This document shows, one piece after another, positions 42,945 through 51,435 of a stretch of 64,000 nt of DNA. Source of the stretch: an uncultured bacterium (GTDB lineage Bacteria > Myxococcota_A > Polyangia > Polyangiales > Houyiibacteriaceae). The notes beneath the pieces are model-generated. The model searched no databases, was not told the DNA's origin, and was given only the letters and a program-made list of their open reading frames with translations. A program made the position numbers and the translations under genes. Each line of letters opens with the position of its first letter. Position 1 is the stretch's first letter. Location of the stretch: NCBI GenBank assembly GCA_938024995.1, contig CALJDU010000041.1, positions 1 to 64,000 of the forward strand, read 5' to 3'.

Positions 42945-43037
42945 GGGAACCGGACCCGGTTGGCGCCTCTCGCGTAACAGAAAAGAACGTCGAATTCTGG
43001 CTCTGTCGGTGTGAAAGACCGACGATGAGCCTTCGTC

Positions 43038-43325
43038 GTGCGCGTTCCCCACACATACGTCTGGTTGCTGCCGTTTAGCCTGCTGGTGCTCGCGATCGTC
43101 GCGGTGCCGTTGCTGATCTTGGACGACGCTGGGCTCCCGCGCTACCGCGCCCTCCAACGTGAGGTGGAAGAGATCGACGTGCAGAACGCCGAGATCCGCG
43201 AAGAGGTGTATCGCCTGCAGCGTCAGGTCGACGCGCTCAAGACCAATCCGGACGCGATTGAACGGATCGCGCGGGACGAGCTCGGGATGGTTCGCGCGGG
43301 CGAGATCATCTTCCAGTTCGACTGA
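43038..43325 (+). CDS. ftsB: FtsB/DivIC-type septum formation initiator
   Basis: A 95-residue single-pass membrane protein starting at GTG: a hydrophobic segment (WLLPFSLLVLAIVAVPLLIL), then a coiled coil (LQREVEEIDVQNAEIREEVYRLQRQVDAL) and the conserved DAIERIARDELGMVRAGEIIFQF end of FtsB/DivIC. It helps recruit the cell-division complex. Divergent from hrcA and followed by a MYG1 gene. Confidence 0.9.
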   Translation: MRVPHTYVWLLPFSLLVLAIVAVPLLILDDAGLPRYRALQREVEEIDVQNAEIREEVYRLQRQVDALKTNPDAIERIARDELGMVRAGEIIFQFD

Positions 43326-43392
43326 CGAGGTCGAAGACGAACCTCGGGCACGGCTCGGCACTGCTTCGCGCCCAACGTGGTACATCGGCGCG

Positions 43393-44259
43393 ATGAAGCT
43401 CGAGCTGAAGAAGATCGTGACGCACCCTGGCGGCGCGCACAAAGATGACCTCCTCGGGGTCGCCGTGCTGATCGCGCTCTCCGGGGCGGAGGTGATCCGG
43501 CGCGACCCCACCGAGGAAGAGCTGCGCGATCCGGCGATCGCGGTCGTCGACATCGGCGGCGTCCACGATCCGGAGACGCACTGTTTCGATCACCATCACT
43601 TCCCGCGTGAGCATCCGCCGACCTGCGCCTTGAGCTTGGTGCTCGATCACCTCGGGCTCTATGAAGACGCCAAGCAGTTCTGCGAGTGGCTCGAGCCGGC
43701 CGAGTGGTTCGACTCGCGCGGACCGAAGAAGACCGCGGAGCATCTGGGGGTCGCGCGTTCGGCGATCCCGAAGCTCCTCTCGCCGCTCGACATCACCGCG
43801 CTGCGACGCTTCGCGAGCAAGAGCGAGCTCAAGCCCGGTGACACGCTCTACGAGTTCATGCGCTTCGCGGGCCAAGACCTTCTCGACTACCTGCGGGTCG
43901 CGCGGGAACGCTTGGACGCGATCGCGGCGCAGGTCTCACACGTCGACGTCGACGGCGGCGCGCTTGAGGTCATCTTCCTCCCCCGCACCGATCCGATCAT
44001 GGACGAGCCGAGCAACGCGGTGAAAGCCTACGTACGCACGCTCTCTTCCGATCGCGTCGCGGCGATCATCTACCCGGACCGCCGCGGAGACGGCTACGGG
44101 ATCGCGCGCTACGAAGACCATCCGCGGCTCGACTTCTCCCGAACGAACGACGAGCCCGACGTGCACTTCGCGCACAAGAGCGGCTTCATGTGCAAGACCA
44201 GCGCGACCGAGCTCCCGCGGCTGCTCGCGTTGGTCGAGCAAGCCTTGAGTCCTGCCTGA
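43393..44259 (+). CDS. MYG1-family protein (UPF0160, DHH-like fold)
   Basis: The start MKLELKK at 43393 is used, not the tracked 43159, which runs out of frame through ftsB. It is about 288 residues. LKKIVTHPGGAHKDDLLG, VVDIGGVHD, HCFDHHHFPREHPPTCALSLVLDHL, and SLDLTALRRF-type spacing are MYG1 motifs; in eukaryotes the family has 3'-5' RNA exonuclease activity. The motifs are in the standard I-II-III order, unlike the DHH-like protein at 27845. Its stop is 25 bases before a perfect hairpin. Confidence 0.88.
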   Translation: MKLELKKIVTHPGGAHKDDLLGVAVLIALSGAEVIRRDPTEEELRDPAIAVVDIGGVHDPETHCFDHHHFPREHPPTCALSLVLDHLGLYEDAKQFCEWLEPAEWFDSRGPKKTAEHLGVARSAIPKLLSPLDITALRRFASKSELKPGDTLYEFMRFAGQDLLDYLRVARERLDAIAAQVSHVDVDGGALEVIFLPRTDPIMDEPSNAVKAYVRTLSSDRVAAIIYPDRRGDGYGIARYEDHPRLDFSRTNDEPDVHFAHKSGFMCKTSATELPRLLALVEQALSPA

Positions 44260-44284
44260 GAGAGAGCGGTCCTTCCAAGAACGC

Positions 44285-44301
44285 ACGACGTCAGACGTCG
44301 T
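44285..44301. terminator. Hairpin between two convergent genes
   Basis: A perfect inverted repeat acgacgt-cag-acgtcgt lies between the MYG1 stop and the convergent lipoprotein stop. No T-tract follows, so it is a weak candidate for a bidirectional terminator. Confidence 0.4.
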
Positions 44302-44342
44302 GAACACGATCGGAAAGACTCGCCTTCCGCGCCTGCATCAGC

Positions 44343-45392
44343 TCACTCTCGCGTCAGACACAGCGCGCGGCTCTGCCAGTGCACCCCGCCTCGGACGTCA
44401 CGCATCACGAAGAAGAAGTTCACGACTTGGCCGCCCGCCGGGATCTCCTCGACTTCGGGGAGCACCCAGTTCACGTCCGCGGCGCCGCCGTCTTCATCTT
44501 CATCAATGAAGATAAACTGAGATGAGAACACGCCATGTGTCGAGTAGACCGAGATGCGCATGGTCTCTTGTCGCTCCACGGTCTCTGGAGGATCGCCCAC
44601 CTCGGTCATGAACGTCTCGCGGCTGTCTGGTGTCGCGTTGACCACGATCTCGATCTCTTCGTCGGTGCCTCCTGTGTGGACCACATTCGGCAGGGTCGGG
44701 TTCTCCGCACACGTGGTCGGTAGCGCGGGCGCCGCGTCGACCCACGGGACATCGTTGATGGCGACCTCTTGGATCTCCGGGTGGGCGTTCTGGCGACCCA
44801 GATCGAGCGCGACCGTGAGGATCGCGATACGTCCGCGTCCCTCGCCCGCGCATGGGTTGCCGCTCTCAAAGACCCCCTCCAGATCGGTCGAGATGCGCCC
44901 GCCAAAACAGAACGCGCCAAACATCAGGACCTGGTCCTGACCGTCGTCGAGCTCGGTCGGGATGGTGAGCGGGAGCTCGATCTCTCCGTTGGCGGGAACG
45001 GTAGGAGGGTTGATCCCGAACGCGAACGGTTCGCCTTCGCATTGACCTGGACCGAACGCGGTCCCCGCCGGGATGCACGCGAAGTACGCGCTCCCGATCG
45101 GTTCGATCGCGTCGGGACTCGCGACCAACCACCGCGTGGTCACCGCGTCTCCCGGCTGCGGCCAGGACTGCGTCGCGTCTGCGTCCACCTCTGCGCGGAC
45201 GCCAAGGATTCGCGTCTTGTCGATCAGCGAGCCGGGGTCGACCGTGTCTCCGCAGCCGACGCACACCAGCGCCAGCACCACAATCGAAAGCAGAGACTTC
45301 CTTCCGCACAAGCGCTCAGGTGCGGGTTCCGGAGCGACACGGAGAACTCGTGGCGATGGCGCCGACGGTGCGGAACACAAGATGCGGCTCAC
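44343..45392 (-). CDS. Lipoprotein of unknown function, downstream of a TonB-dependent receptor
   Basis: A 349-residue protein with a long n-region and then LSIVVLALVCVGC, a clear lipobox. The mature part is Asp/Glu/Pro-rich with a run of beta-type sequence (EIELPLTIPTELDDG, EEIEIVVNATPDSRE) and pairs of Cys (YFACIPAG, GQCEGE, AFCFGG, NPCAGE, TTCAEN, ALCLTRE). No family is recognised. Its start overlaps the receptor's stop (ATGA), so the two form a unit and this lipoprotein may be the receptor's surface or periplasmic partner. Confidence 0.65.
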   Translation of the reverse strand: MSRILCSAPSAPSPRVLRVAPEPAPERLCGRKSLLSIVVLALVCVGCGDTVDPGSLIDKTRILGVRAEVDADATQSWPQPGDAVTTRWLVASPDAIEPIGSAYFACIPAGTAFGPGQCEGEPFAFGINPPTVPANGEIELPLTIPTELDDGQDQVLMFGAFCFGGRISTDLEGVFESGNPCAGEGRGRIAILTVALDLGRQNAHPEIQEVAINDVPWVDAAPALPTTCAENPTLPNVVHTGGTDEEIEIVVNATPDSRETFMTEVGDPPETVERQETMRISVYSTHGVFSSQFIFIDEDEDGGAADVNWVLPEVEEIPAGGQVVNFFFVMRDVRGGVHWQSRALCLTRE

Positions 45393-48079
45393 AATTCACC
45401 TCGGATCCCGATCGCGGGAATGATGGGCAAGCCCGGGACCGGGACGCTCTCGCTGTAGTCGTAGTTGTAGAGGATGGCTTCCTGGTTCGCGCGGTTGTAG
45501 ACGTTCTGGATGTCCAAGAAGAAGGCCAGCTTCCAGGCATCGAACTGCCAGGTCTTCTGAACGCGCAGGTCCAACCGGTTGAAGAGCGGGTTGCGGATAC
45601 TGTTCACCGCGCCGTTGAACGGGAAGAAGGTCCCGTCGTTCGCGTTGAGCAAGCCGCCCGTAACAGGCGTGGTCGGGTTGCCCGAGACGAGTCGCAATGT
45701 ACCGCCCACTTCCCAACCGCGCGGGAGCTTGTAGACCATCGCCAGCGTAAAGATGTGCGTCTGGTCGAAGTCGAAGAGGCGGAACTCTTGCCCGGGCAGG
45801 TCGCGGCGTTCGCTCCGCGACACGGTGTAGCTGAGGTAGCCGAAGAAGTTGCGACCGACGGGGTCGATCTTGCCGCTGATCTCCGCGCCGTAGATCCGCC
45901 CGATGCCTTGGTTGGTGAAGACCGGATCGATCCCGCCCGGCGTGCCGACGACGCGGTCCCAGAGGTACTTGTAGAAGCCGTCCACCCCGAAGCGGATTCC
46001 GTCGGCGACCTGCCAGTCGAACCCGATCGTGCTGTGCACCGAATGGATGGGGGTGAGGTTGGGGTTACCAAGCCCTTCGGCGCTCTCTTGGAACTCCGGC
46101 GGCTGACTGTATTGGCCGAGGCCGAACTTGAGCCGGAAGTCGTCGGTCACGTTCCACAAGACGCTGAGGCGCGGGTTGATCGTGAACGCCTCGATCTCGC
46201 GGTAGTAGTCGAGCCGCACGCCGCCGATGATCTTGACGCCACCGTGCGCGGCCACTTCGGCTTCCACGTACGCGGAGGGGCGGTAGGCGCGGTCTGTCGC
46301 GCTGAAGTATGTGAGCTCTTCGGCGGACAGCGGACCGTCGTCGGGCGTGCCTTCCTGTTGCCTCACGGGAGGACCGACGAAGTCCAAGGTGAAGGGCGTG
46401 TACTGAATGTCCATGCCCATGCGGAGCTTGATGCGCTCGTGCACCTGGCCGTTCACTTCCGCGCGTCCCTGGAACTGCACGAAGAGCGCGTCGAACCCGA
46501 GCTCGTCGCCGAGCCCAAACTCGAGCTGAATGGGCCCGCCGCTCAGCTCAAGGTTCATGTCCCACTGCGCGTTGATCTGTCGCTTCCAGGCGAGCTGGAA
46601 GATGTTGAAGCGCGTCGTGATCCCGAGGTCGCCTTGGATGCCCGGGTCGTCCCCGAGCGCGTCATCGATCACGATCTCGAAGCGGTCTTGGCTGCCGTAG
46701 AAGTTGAAGCGAACGCGGTCGCGGTCGGTGGGCGTCCAGGTCGTGAAGAGCTGGTAGTCGTAGTAGGCGGGCGCCGCGGTGATGGTGAAGAGGTCCGCGG
46801 GGATGACCTGCGAAAACACCACGTCGATCAAGCTGCGGCGCACGCCCATCGCCATGCTGAAGTTCTCGGTGACGGGGAACTCCGCCATCAGCGACATGTC
46901 GATCACGCCAAACTCGGCGACGCCGTGAAAACCGTCCGTCGCGGGGTCTCGGGTGATGACCTCCAGGATGCCGCCGATCTTCCGGCCGTAGCGCGCGCTG
47001 AAGTTACCGGGCACGAAGTCGATCTGCTGGAGCAAGCGCGAGTTGATGAAGCTGGTCAGACCACCGAAGTGATAGAGCAGCGGCACCGGCGTGCTGTCCA
47101 AGAAGACCTGGCTGTCGTTGGGCGCGCTGCCTCGAATGATGACCGCGCCACCACCAAAGGGAGGACGCGCGACGCCGGGGAGAAGCTCGACCGCGCGCAA
47201 GGCGTCGCCGCGGGTGCCCGGGATCCGTGTCAGCTCTTCGCGACGGATCACGCGGCGGGTCACTTCGCGGGGGGGCGGATCGATCACCGCCGTCGCGCCG
47301 AACACGTCCTCGTCATCACCGGCGTCGAGGATGGTCATTCGGTAGACCACCGCGGTCACCTCGTTCTCCGACACCTCTTCGTTCTGTGTTTGCTCGCCGT
47401 GCTCTTCGGTCACGACGCGGAGCGAGTAGGTCCCGGGCGGCAGATCGGTGAAAGAAAACGCGCCGTCTTCCCCCGTCACCGCGCGCTGGGCCACGCTCTC
47501 ATCGGGCGACGTCACGATCACCTCGGCGCCTTCGATCGCGACATCTCCGTCGACGTCGAGGACGCGACCTTCGAGCGCGCCGGGATCCGGCACCTCGGGC
47601 TCATCGGGCGGCGGCGGATCGGGCTCCGCGATCGTCATCTCGAAGACGTAGCGATAGCGGATCCGCGCGGGGATGGGCTCGCCATCACTCGTCGCGGGCG
47701 AGAAGCGGAACTGGCGACCTGCCGCGAGGGCGGCCTCGTCAAAACCATTGCCGACCGGCGCGGCGACAGAGGCCTCCGAGACGTTGCCCTCGATGTCGAT
47801 CGTGAGGATCAGGTCGACCGTCGCGGTCAGACCCTCGGCGGCAGCTTCCGCGGGGTACTCCGCTTCCACGAAGTCGGTGAGGACGGGCGCGACGAGAACA
47901 GGCGCCTGCTCTTCCTCGCCTTCCTCGGGTGACGCATCCCCTCCTGCGGCGCCATCTTGCGGCGCTTCCTCATCACCTGACTGCGCAGCCTCATCACCTG
48001 ACTGCGCAGCGGCAGGCGAGGCGAGGAAGAGCCCCACGAAAAAAAGAGAAACCAATGGCAGTCGCACGGCGCTGAGCAT
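45389..48079 (-). CDS. TonB-dependent receptor with an N-terminal TonB-C-like domain
   Basis: Start MLSAVRLPL (48079), with a signal peptide LVSLFFVGLFLASPAAAQ, is preferred to the tracked 48142; it leaves an 85-bp divergent promoter region. Order: signal, acidic linker, a TonB C-terminal-like domain (EYPAEAAAEGLTATVDLILTIDIEGNVSEASVA, ending ATSDGEPIPARIRYRYVFEM), a carboxypeptidase-like fold (ALEGRVLDVDGDVAIEGAEVIV), plug (RIPGTRGDALRAVELLPGV, GGGAVIIRGSAPND) and a ~600-residue beta-barrel. It ends IPAIGIRGEL, with aromatic residues rare at the end. Having both receptor and TonB-like domain in one protein is unusual. Confidence 0.85.
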   Translation of the reverse strand: MLSAVRLPLVSLFFVGLFLASPAAAQSGDEAAQSGDEEAPQDGAAGGDASPEEGEEEQAPVLVAPVLTDFVEAEYPAEAAAEGLTATVDLILTIDIEGNVSEASVAAPVGNGFDEAALAAGRQFRFSPATSDGEPIPARIRYRYVFEMTIAEPDPPPPDEPEVPDPGALEGRVLDVDGDVAIEGAEVIVTSPDESVAQRAVTGEDGAFSFTDLPPGTYSLRVVTEEHGEQTQNEEVSENEVTAVVYRMTILDAGDDEDVFGATAVIDPPPREVTRRVIRREELTRIPGTRGDALRAVELLPGVARPPFGGGAVIIRGSAPNDSQVFLDSTPVPLLYHFGGLTSFINSRLLQQIDFVPGNFSARYGRKIGGILEVITRDPATDGFHGVAEFGVIDMSLMAEFPVTENFSMAMGVRRSLIDVVFSQVIPADLFTITAAPAYYDYQLFTTWTPTDRDRVRFNFYGSQDRFEIVIDDALGDDPGIQGDLGITTRFNIFQLAWKRQINAQWDMNLELSGGPIQLEFGLGDELGFDALFVQFQGRAEVNGQVHERIKLRMGMDIQYTPFTLDFVGPPVRQQEGTPDDGPLSAEELTYFSATDRAYRPSAYVEAEVAAHGGVKIIGGVRLDYYREIEAFTINPRLSVLWNVTDDFRLKFGLGQYSQPPEFQESAEGLGNPNLTPIHSVHSTIGFDWQVADGIRFGVDGFYKYLWDRVVGTPGGIDPVFTNQGIGRIYGAEISGKIDPVGRNFFGYLSYTVSRSERRDLPGQEFRLFDFDQTHIFTLAMVYKLPRGWEVGGTLRLVSGNPTTPVTGGLLNANDGTFFPFNGAVNSIRNPLFNRLDLRVQKTWQFDAWKLAFFLDIQNVYNRANQEAILYNYDYSESVPVPGLPIIPAIGIRGEL

Positions 48080-48164
48080 AGGGGGGTTCGTGCTGCGCAA
48101 AAAGTGAAGAAATGTGTCCGTCGGAACTTCGGTCTCACCCATCGAAAGCGTTTAGGCTGACCGG

Positions 48165-50576
48165 GTGAAGCCGAAGACCGCCATCACGAGCGCCTTCCTC
48201 ACGTTCGGCATCTGGTGCGTGACGTGCGCGCTGCCGTTCCCTCTCAACGCGCAAGAGGAGCCCAGCGAGCGCGCCGACAACACGCGTGACCCCCAAACCG
48301 AGCGATCGGCAGACCCGGACCCCGACGCACCGGTCTTGACCGCGCCTTCGATCCTCTCGCTGGATGAGATCTCGTTGGGTGACGACGAAGAGGCCCCGGA
48401 GTCGGTGACGGTACGGATCACGATCGATGTCGAGGGACGCGCGACGGTCGACACCTGTGACGCGGGCGCCTTCTGTACACGCGTAGAGGAAGTGATCACG
48501 CGCGCGCGCTTTGCTCCCGCGACGCGGGACGGAGAACCGATCCCCGCGCGGATCCAAGTTCGCTTGACGACCGCACGAGAGGAACCCGAAGACGAGCCTG
48601 TCGACGAGACCCCAGCCGAATCGACGACGGCCCCGAGCACGGACCCGAGCGGAGAAGCGAGCGGAGAAGCGGCCCCATCAAGCGGCGCCACGGCGGTCGA
48701 ACCATCACAAGAAGAAGAGGAGATCGTCTACGGCGCCGAGGCCACCGTGGAGCAGATCGCGGGCCGACCCAGGCGCCTCGAGCTCGCGGAGATGCGCAGC
48801 CTACCCGGCGCGAGCGGGGATCCCTTCCGCGCCATCGAGATCATGCCCGGTGTGCTTCAAGCCATCAGCGGCCTGCCCTTCGTTTACGTTCGCGGCGCGC
48901 CCCCTTCGGGTACCACCTATCACTACGACGGCGTCCAGCTGCCCGCGCTCTATCACTTGTCGTTCGGACCCGCGGTCGTGCACCCGACCATGGTCGGCCC
49001 CATTCAGCTTCACTCCGGCGTCGCGCCCGCGCGGTATGGACGCGCGATCGGCGGCGTGGTCGTCGGCGAAGGTCCCGAGCGCCCTGACGAGCTGACCGGC
49101 GAAGTGGAGCTGCGCGCGATCGACATTCAAGGCGCGGTCCACACGCCGCTCGGTGACGGCAGCCTCTCGGTCGCGGGGCGCTACGGTTACCCCGGCTTGC
49201 TCCTCAGCTTGGTCGTCCCCGAGCTCGACCTCGCCTACTGGGACTACCAGCTCCGCTTTGATCAAAACGTCGGCCGCGGCGCGCGCCTCGAGCTCGTCGC
49301 GCTCGGCTCGTTTGATCGCTTCGGGGTGAACCAAGAAGACGACGACGAGGGCATCGATGGCGGGACCGCGCTGACGCTTCAGTTCCATCGCTTTGAAGCG
49401 CGCGTGGTTCAGGACTACGCCCGTGGTGAGTTTGGCGCGGCGCTTCGCGCGGGCACTCAGGAGTCCACGCTCGGCGAGTTTCTCACGCTCCGCCTCGCCA
49501 CCATCGCGCCGCGCGTTCACGTGACCTATCGGCGAGGCAAGTGGTCACTTCGCGCAGGCGCCGACTTCGAAGCGAGCGCGGGCGTGGTCGACGATGTCTT
49601 CGGGGTGTTCTCGAGCGATGGACGCGAGCTTGACGGGCGCTACGACCAATCCGTCGCGGGCGTTTACTTGGAGACCGCGTACCGCAGCGCGCGCTTCGAC
49701 GTCGAGCTCGGGGCGCGTGGCGACGTCTACATCGCCAAGGACAACAGCGGTGAGCTGATCGAAGGCTCGATGGATCCGCGCTTGCGCTTCGCGTATCGGC
49801 CGCTCGAGAACCTCACCCTCCACGCCGCCGCGGGAATGGCGCATCAGCCCGCGGTCGCGCCCATCCCGCTGCCCGGTCTCTCCCAGATCCTCGTCAGCCC
49901 GGGTCTGCAGCGCGCGTTTCAAATGGAGATCGGCGCGGAGCTCGAGGTCGCGACCCTCACGATGTCGGCGCAAGGGTTTGTGCACCGAATGCACAACGTG
50001 CTCGCGCCCGACCTGGTGCTCACGCAGCCGTGCCCCTTCGTCTTGCCGGGCTGCGACGAGCTCACGGTCAGGCGCGATCGCTTGTGGTCGTACGGGATGG
50101 AGTTCTTTCTCAAGCGCGATCCCAGCGAGGTCGTCAGCGGGTTCCTCAGCTACACGATCGCGCGCGCGACCATCGACGAACGCGAAGGCACCTACACCTC
50201 GACGCCCAACTTCGATGTGCGCCATGTGCTCAACGCGGTGCTGCAGGTCCAGGTACAGAGCGGATGGTTTATTGGCGGACGCGCGCTGGTGCAGTCCGGC
50301 GCGCCGGCGGTCGCCGGTTTCGTCGTGAATGATCCCGCGGGCGAATCGGTCACCCGTGCCGAAGCGAGGCTGCCGCTCTTCTATCGCTTCGACGTGAGCG
50401 CCGGAAAAGTATGGAGACCGAAGTGGGGCGAGCTGAGGCTCACGCTCGAGATGCTTAACGTGACGCTGAGGCGGCAACCCAACCAGCTCAACTGCCGGCT
50501 CGGACAGGCCGAGTGCGAAGTAAACTTCCTGCCCGCGGTCTACCTACCGAACCTCAGCTTAAGAGCGAGCTTCTAG
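48165..50576 (+). CDS. TonB-dependent receptor with an N-terminal TonB-C-like domain, divergent paralogue
   Basis: GTG 48165; 803 residues. Signal peptide (TSAFLTFGIWCVTCALPFPLNAQ), then a TonB-C-like segment (VRITIDVEGRATVDTCDAG, RARFAPATRDGEPIPARIQVRL) that shares RxFxPATxDGEPIPARI with the neighbouring receptor. Then a Pro/Ser/Thr/Glu linker, plug (LPGASGDPFRAIEIMPGVLQ, YVRGAPPSGTTYHYDGVQLP) and a beta-barrel ending LPNLSLRASF with terminal Phe, as outer-membrane barrels should. The two receptors are divergent and probably arose by duplication. The substrate is not evident. Confidence 0.85.
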   Translation: MKPKTAITSAFLTFGIWCVTCALPFPLNAQEEPSERADNTRDPQTERSADPDPDAPVLTAPSILSLDEISLGDDEEAPESVTVRITIDVEGRATVDTCDAGAFCTRVEEVITRARFAPATRDGEPIPARIQVRLTTAREEPEDEPVDETPAESTTAPSTDPSGEASGEAAPSSGATAVEPSQEEEEIVYGAEATVEQIAGRPRRLELAEMRSLPGASGDPFRAIEIMPGVLQAISGLPFVYVRGAPPSGTTYHYDGVQLPALYHLSFGPAVVHPTMVGPIQLHSGVAPARYGRAIGGVVVGEGPERPDELTGEVELRAIDIQGAVHTPLGDGSLSVAGRYGYPGLLLSLVVPELDLAYWDYQLRFDQNVGRGARLELVALGSFDRFGVNQEDDDEGIDGGTALTLQFHRFEARVVQDYARGEFGAALRAGTQESTLGEFLTLRLATIAPRVHVTYRRGKWSLRAGADFEASAGVVDDVFGVFSSDGRELDGRYDQSVAGVYLETAYRSARFDVELGARGDVYIAKDNSGELIEGSMDPRLRFAYRPLENLTLHAAAGMAHQPAVAPIPLPGLSQILVSPGLQRAFQMEIGAELEVATLTMSAQGFVHRMHNVLAPDLVLTQPCPFVLPGCDELTVRRDRLWSYGMEFFLKRDPSEVVSGFLSYTIARATIDEREGTYTSTPNFDVRHVLNAVLQVQVQSGWFIGGRALVQSGAPAVAGFVVNDPAGESVTRAEARLPLFYRFDVSAGKVWRPKWGELRLTLEMLNVTLRRQPNQLNCRLGQAECEVNFLPAVYLPNLSLRASF

Positions 50577-50587
50577 CTGTGCTTGTT

Positions 50588-50690
50588 GGGGGCGATTCGC
50601 GCCCCCTGCCTTCGGCATTCACCCCATCGTTCGCTTCGCTCAGCGCTACCGCAGACGACGAGATGCGAATCCGTTCGGTTCGTGGTGCGG
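50588..50690 (+). repeat. Dispersed repeat family, copy D
   Basis: It starts with a perfect hairpin gggggcg-attcg-cgccccc, then CCTTCGGCATTCACCCCATCGTTCGCTTCGCTCAGCGCT and GATGCGAATCCGTTCGGTTCG. The same order is present in copies B and C. It fills the gap between the receptor gene and the convergent lipoprotein gene, so the hairpin may also end transcription. Confidence 0.65.
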
Positions 50691-50722
50691 ACGAATGCGT
50701 GAAGAGCGCGAATAGCCCTCTT

Positions 50723-51277
50723 CTACTCGCGGATGCCGCTGACCAGACCGTTCGTGAAGTAGACCTCGAACTGGTTGAAGCGCGTGCGCCAGAAGCGCCA
50801 GACGTCCTGGTCGAGTGTCGGGGTTCGGTGCGAGGGAGGGTAACCCACCGCGATCAAGACGCCGGCCTTCGACATGCCGTTGTACACCTGACCGTTTTGA
50901 ATTCCGGAGAGGTCGGCTTGGGACATCTGCGCGATGTCCGGACATGAGGTCCCGAAGACGCGCTGGAGGTGCGTGTCGATGATCTCGCGATCCGCGCGGT
51001 GGACCTCGTAGCGCATGCGCTGTCCTGTCGTGAGGTTCGTAAACGCGATCCGGCGACCCCGAACGCGATCGATCTGCACCGGGGTGCACACCGGCATGAG
51101 GCTCTGGTTTTGGTACCCGATCGACGAGACCAAACGACCCTGCTGCACGCGAAGATTGATCATCGTGTAGGTCGGAGCGGTCGAGTTCTCGACGACATAG
51201 CGACCACCACCACAAGCGCTCAGCGGGAGGAGCGAGAGCGCGAGGACCCAGAGAAGAAACGGAAAGCGAATACGCAT
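50723..51277 (-). CDS. Lipoprotein with SmpA/BamE-like domain
   Basis: A 184-residue lipoprotein (lipobox PLSAC). The C-terminal half, LSGIQNGQVYNGMSKAGVLIAVGYPPSHRTPTLDQDVWRFWR then FEVYFTNGLVSGI, resembles the SmpA/OmlA fold: G-M-x-x-x-x-V-x-x-x-x-G-x-P followed by a W/Y-rich strand pair. It could be an outer-membrane assembly factor or a paralogue. The N-terminal ~90 residues are not recognised. Divergent from the transporter gene. Confidence 0.65.
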   Translation of the reverse strand: MRIRFPFLLWVLALSLLPLSACGGGRYVVENSTAPTYTMINLRVQQGRLVSSIGYQNQSLMPVCTPVQIDRVRGRRIAFTNLTTGQRMRYEVHRADREIIDTHLQRVFGTSCPDIAQMSQADLSGIQNGQVYNGMSKAGVLIAVGYPPSHRTPTLDQDVWRFWRTRFNQFEVYFTNGLVSGIRE

Positions 51278-51435
51278 GGCGCCCAGGAGGTAGCACGCGA
51301 CGTGCCATGGAAAAACTCCGGGCTCCTGAGCCGCGAGCGTGAGTTTGCTGCGAACTCGCGTTCACGCAGTGTGCCGCATTTGTGTCGCGTCCGATCCCGC
51401 TTCCCCGCCCTTTCGTTTCATGCGATCAATCCCAT

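Noticed and set aside
45320-47932. 870-aa plus-strand ORF
   Set aside because: Antisense to the TonB-dependent receptor, which has signal peptide, plug and barrel; the long open frame is a high-GC shadow.
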